A stretch of DNA of 7,801 nt from Desulfobacterales bacterium. GTDB lineage: Bacteria; Desulfobacterota; Desulfobacteria; Desulfobacterales; ETH-SRB1. The translations under genes and the position numbers were made by a program. Of the stretch, positions 6,138 through 7,801 are shown piece after piece. Location of the stretch: contig JASEIZ010000053.1 of the NCBI GenBank assembly GCA_030017395.1, forward strand, positions 1-7,801, given 5' to 3'. Below the pieces are notes generated by a model. That model searched no databases and was not told where the DNA came from. It saw only the letters and a program-made list of their open reading frames with translations. Position 1 is the stretch's first letter. The number at the start of each line of letters is the position of its first letter.

Positions 6138-7127
6138 CTATACTTTTATTTCCGTATATGGAACCATTTTGTTAAAATCAAAGAATAACTTCATCGCGGT
6201 ATTTTCGGTAGAAATACCGGTTTCTTCTACTGCGGCTATAGGGTTTAATCCTCCTGCAACAATCATCCCTGTTCTGCCTTTTGATACAGGAATATCCAAA
6301 AGTGGTTGCCCAGGTCTGCCTATCATTAATATGCCGCCCAATCCAATTTCATCCAGTCTTTTTTTAATTTTTTCTACCTTATTGAGAGCAATGGAAGGAA
6401 ATTCGCGAAAACCGGCCCCAATTTTTCCATTGCCTGTAAGAATTACGTTTTTTAAACTGGTCATTCCACCCTTTATAAATATTTCAAGAGGATCTATAGT
6501 AGTACCATCATAATTAATAATTTCGATAAATCTGAGGGGTTCTCCTTTTGATATTTCCAGCAATCCCCCAAACCGGGATGTGGTGTAGATGCCTTTTTTG
6601 AGAAGTATTCCGTTGATTGTGACGCTACAGACCGTTCCTACGGCCACTTTATCGGCATCTATTTTTATATTGCCTATAGCGGTTCCAGGATAGCCGATTG
6701 TCATATACCTTCCCATTCCTAATTTAGCCTGAAAAACCGATTTGATTTGCTTAAAGGCGCTATAAAGGTATTGCTTGTGGAATGTAGTCAGATTCAGGAT
6801 TATTGATCCCACTGATTTTTGCATGGAGAAATCCATTTGATATGTCAAAGTATCAATTTTTGCGGCAACTAAGCCGACCTCTTCAAACACAAAGGCTGAT
6901 CCGAGTTCATTAACGCCCTTAGGGGTAATCATCCGTCCCCTTTTAGCAAAATTATTTGTTAAACCGTCATGATCCATTTGCTGAAGATAGTGTCGGACCG
7001 TGCGCTCACTCATATCAATCCCAAACTTTTGTAATTTCAGGGCAATTAAGGCGCTGCCGAGAGGCTTGTCGTGTTCCTGCAATATTTGGAGAATAGATAC
7101 GACTTTTCGACTGGAAAGTTTGCTCAT
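6138..7127 (-). CDS. nrpR: NrpR-type transcriptional regulator (winged helix + DUF128)
   Basis: A 329-residue protein. Residues 5-75 are a winged helix (VVSILQILQEHDKPLGSALIA, MSERTVRHYLQQM, then the wing and ITPKGVNEL). Residues about 80-315 form one NrpR regulatory domain (DUF128), with TIGYPGTAIGNI, RFGGLLEI, GGILMIGRPGQPLLD and GMIVAGGLNPIAAVEE. In methanogenic archaea NrpR represses nitrogen-assimilation genes and is released by 2-oxoglutarate. Those proteins often carry two regulatory domains; this one carries a single copy. The divergent neighbour is a glutamate synthase, which consumes 2-oxoglutarate, and palindromes lie between the two genes, so local control is very likely. A sigma70 promoter sits upstream (7188-7215). 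The ribosome site (AGGA, 13 bases before the ATG) is weakly placed. The symbol is by family; the ligand is inferred. Confidence 0.85.
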   Translation of the reverse strand: MSKLSSRKVVSILQILQEHDKPLGSALIALKLQKFGIDMSERTVRHYLQQMDHDGLTNNFAKRGRMITPKGVNELGSAFVFEEVGLVAAKIDTLTYQMDFSMQKSVGSIILNLTTFHKQYLYSAFKQIKSVFQAKLGMGRYMTIGYPGTAIGNIKIDADKVAVGTVCSVTINGILLKKGIYTTSRFGGLLEISKGEPLRFIEIINYDGTTIDPLEIFIKGGMTSLKNVILTGNGKIGAGFREFPSIALNKVEKIKKRLDEIGLGGILMIGRPGQPLLDIPVSKGRTGMIVAGGLNPIAAVEETGISTENTAMKLFFDFNKMVPYTEIKV

Positions 7128-7187
7128 AGACTATTTTTTTCCTGAATAAAGTTTTTACTCACTACAAGGTTCTGTCATTCCTGTCGC

Positions 7188-7215
7188 ATCATAACTTAAA
7201 AACATGTCCTGTCAA
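7188..7215 (-). promoter_or_regulatory. Sigma70 promoter of the nrpR operon
   Basis: On the - strand TTGACA (7215-7210) is followed after 16 bases by TATGAT (7193-7188), a perfect -35 and a five-of-six -10 box. Transcription would start near 7181, giving a leader of about 54 bases before the nrpR ATG at 7127. Confidence 0.7.
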
Positions 7216-7224
7216 GTTTTTTTA

Positions 7225-7238
7225 CGGCAAAATTGCCG
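7225..7238. promoter_or_regulatory. Dyad CGGCAA-N2-TTGCCG, candidate operator by the nrpR promoter
   Basis: A perfect 6-bp inverted repeat centred near 7231, ten bases upstream of the nrpR -35 box. Its core GGCA-N4-TGCC has the same half-sites as the glutamate synthase-side dyad, with a spacer two bases shorter. It could serve autoregulation or bind another factor. Confidence 0.4.
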
Positions 7239-7394
7239 CAAAATAGGGTTGTTTTGATTTGGAATTGGTTGTGATTAAATAATATATAAAATTATTTATA
7301 GTTATTTGGTCAATAAAAACAGCTAATAATCGACATTTTGTTAAAAATAATTAGTATGAGGCAAAAAAAATGGTTGTAATTTGTTATAAAAAAT

Positions 7395-7426
7395 TATTTT
7401 ATTGGCATGTTGTTGCCAATAAAATA
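7395..7426. promoter_or_regulatory. 13-bp perfect dyad with GGCA-N6-TGCC core, candidate NrpR operator
   Basis: TATTTTATTGGCA (7395-7407) and TGCCAATAAAATA (7414-7426) are exact reverse complements around a 6-base spacer, ending 58 bases before the glutamate synthase ATG. Archaeal NrpR operators have 4-base half-sites separated by six bases (GGAA-N6-TTCC or GGTA-N6-TACC); GGCA-N6-TGCC has the same geometry. A possible promoter lies over it: TTGGCA (7402-7407), N17, TAGAAA (7425-7430), so a bound repressor would block the -35 box. The promoter reading is weak. Confidence 0.55.
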
Positions 7427-7439
7427 GAAAGCAATAATT

Positions 7440-7459
7440 GTAACTGCTTTGGCAGTTAC
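7440..7459 (+). promoter_or_regulatory. Leader hairpin before the glutamate synthase gene
   Basis: GTAACTGC (7440-7447) and GCAGTTAC (7452-7459) form a perfect 8-bp stem with a TTTG loop, 13 bases before the ribosome site. No T-run follows, so termination is unlikely. It may stabilise the 5' end or be a second protein-binding dyad. Confidence 0.4.
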
Positions 7460-7484
7460 TAACATTTTATATAAGGAGGAATTT

Positions 7485-7801
7485 ATGAATTTAAGCAAAC
7501 CTAATGCAAGCCCTGCAACCCTTACTAAAAACAGGGTGAGACCTTCGCCTGTATCCGGCATTTGTGTAACCTGTCTTGATGGTTGCCCGGGAATCTGTGA
7601 GGTAGGACGTTCTGCACTGAGAGGGCGTGAAAATCTATATCCGCAACCCTTTGGAAAAATAACCGCAGGTTCTGAGAAGGACTATCCCAATGATTTTTCA
7701 TGTTTTAACATAGCTGGGACATGTGTTGGCGCGGTCGGCATTGAGGCTGATTCTGATAAGGCGGTTTTTTCAGCCGTAGACATATCGACGGAAATTGGTG
7801 C
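7485..7801 (+). CDS. FMN-binding glutamate synthase family protein, N-terminal part
   Basis: The first 105 codons of a gene cut by the right edge. AAGGAGGA (7473-7480) lies four bases before the ATG, a strong ribosome site. The residues VSGICVTCLDGCPGICEVGR, then YPQPFGKITAGSEKDYP and GTCVGAVGIEADSDKA, match the N-terminus of the FMN-binding glutamate synthase family found in anaerobes. Cysteines at 27, 30, 34 and 38 form a CxxCxxxCxxxC set that could bind a metal or cluster. The missing C-terminal part should carry the FMN barrel, where glutamate is made from 2-oxoglutarate and glutamine-derived ammonia. The gene is divergent from nrpR across 357 bases with candidate operators, fitting 2-oxoglutarate-controlled nitrogen assimilation. 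The product call rests on recalled family similarity of the N-terminus only. Confidence 0.75.
   Translation, partial: MNLSKPNASPATLTKNRVRPSPVSGICVTCLDGCPGICEVGRSALRGRENLYPQPFGKITAGSEKDYPNDFSCFNIAGTCVGAVGIEADSDKAVFSAVDISTEIG

Noticed and set aside
7276..7298. Inverted repeat TAAATAAT-N7-ATTATTTA as an operator
   Set aside because: It consists only of A and T in a very AT-rich region, so chance pairing is likely.
7403..7417. Sigma54 promoter (TGGCAT...TTGCC) before glutamate synthase
   Set aside because: The GG-to-GC distance is 11 bases, not the strictly required 12. The match arises from the dyad symmetry.

Overview
The window looks like a chromosomal stretch from an anaerobic Desulfobacterota-type bacterium (sulfate-reducer-like). 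This is inferred from the family mix: an NrpR/DUF128 regulator next to an FMN glutamate synthase, a KaiC-like/PPDK-type fusion, a diversity-generating-retroelement (DGR) template, and dispersed palindromic repeats. No rRNA, tRNA or other taxonomic marker is present, so the assignment is tentative. All genes from 1 to 3404 lie on the + strand and look accessory. Positions 3463-7127 are a two-gene - strand operon, and a + strand gene starts at 7485 and runs off the right edge.

Accessory half (1-3404). The left edge holds half of a palindromic repeat joined to the C-terminal end of a DGR-type reverse transcriptase (to 230). An adenine-rich DGR template repeat follows (about 279-401); its translation is the asparagine-rich C-terminus of an FGE-sulfatase fold. 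No matching variable repeat is present here. Next come an overlapping DUF4160/DUF2442 pair (580-1057), an exported caspase-like (C14) protease with an EF-hand loop (1110-2057), a GIY-YIG nuclease gene bounded by perfect 27-bp inverted repeats (2111-2490) with a 21-bp tandem array on its right flank (2481-2551), and a secreted DUF4384 protein (2586-3404). Caspase-like and DUF4384 proteins are often associated, so the nuclease unit may have been inserted between two partner genes.

Nitrogen half (3463-7801). An NrpR-type repressor (7127-6138) and, 50 bases downstream, an 874-residue protein with a degenerate KaiC/RecA-like N-terminus and a PEP/pyruvate-binding (PPDK N-terminal) domain form one operon. 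A good sigma70 promoter (TTGACA-N16-TATGAT, - strand) lies in front of it. Divergently, an FMN-binding glutamate synthase begins at 7485. The 357-base AT-rich intergenic region has a perfect 13-bp dyad with core GGCA-N6-TGCC, the same layout as known archaeal NrpR operators, plus a second dyad next to the nrpR promoter. The likely logic is 2-oxoglutarate-responsive control of glutamate synthesis, with the PPDK-like protein as an unexplained partner.

The most interesting items are the REPtron-like GIY-YIG unit, the orphaned DGR template with its truncated reverse transcriptase, and the candidate bacterial NrpR operator.
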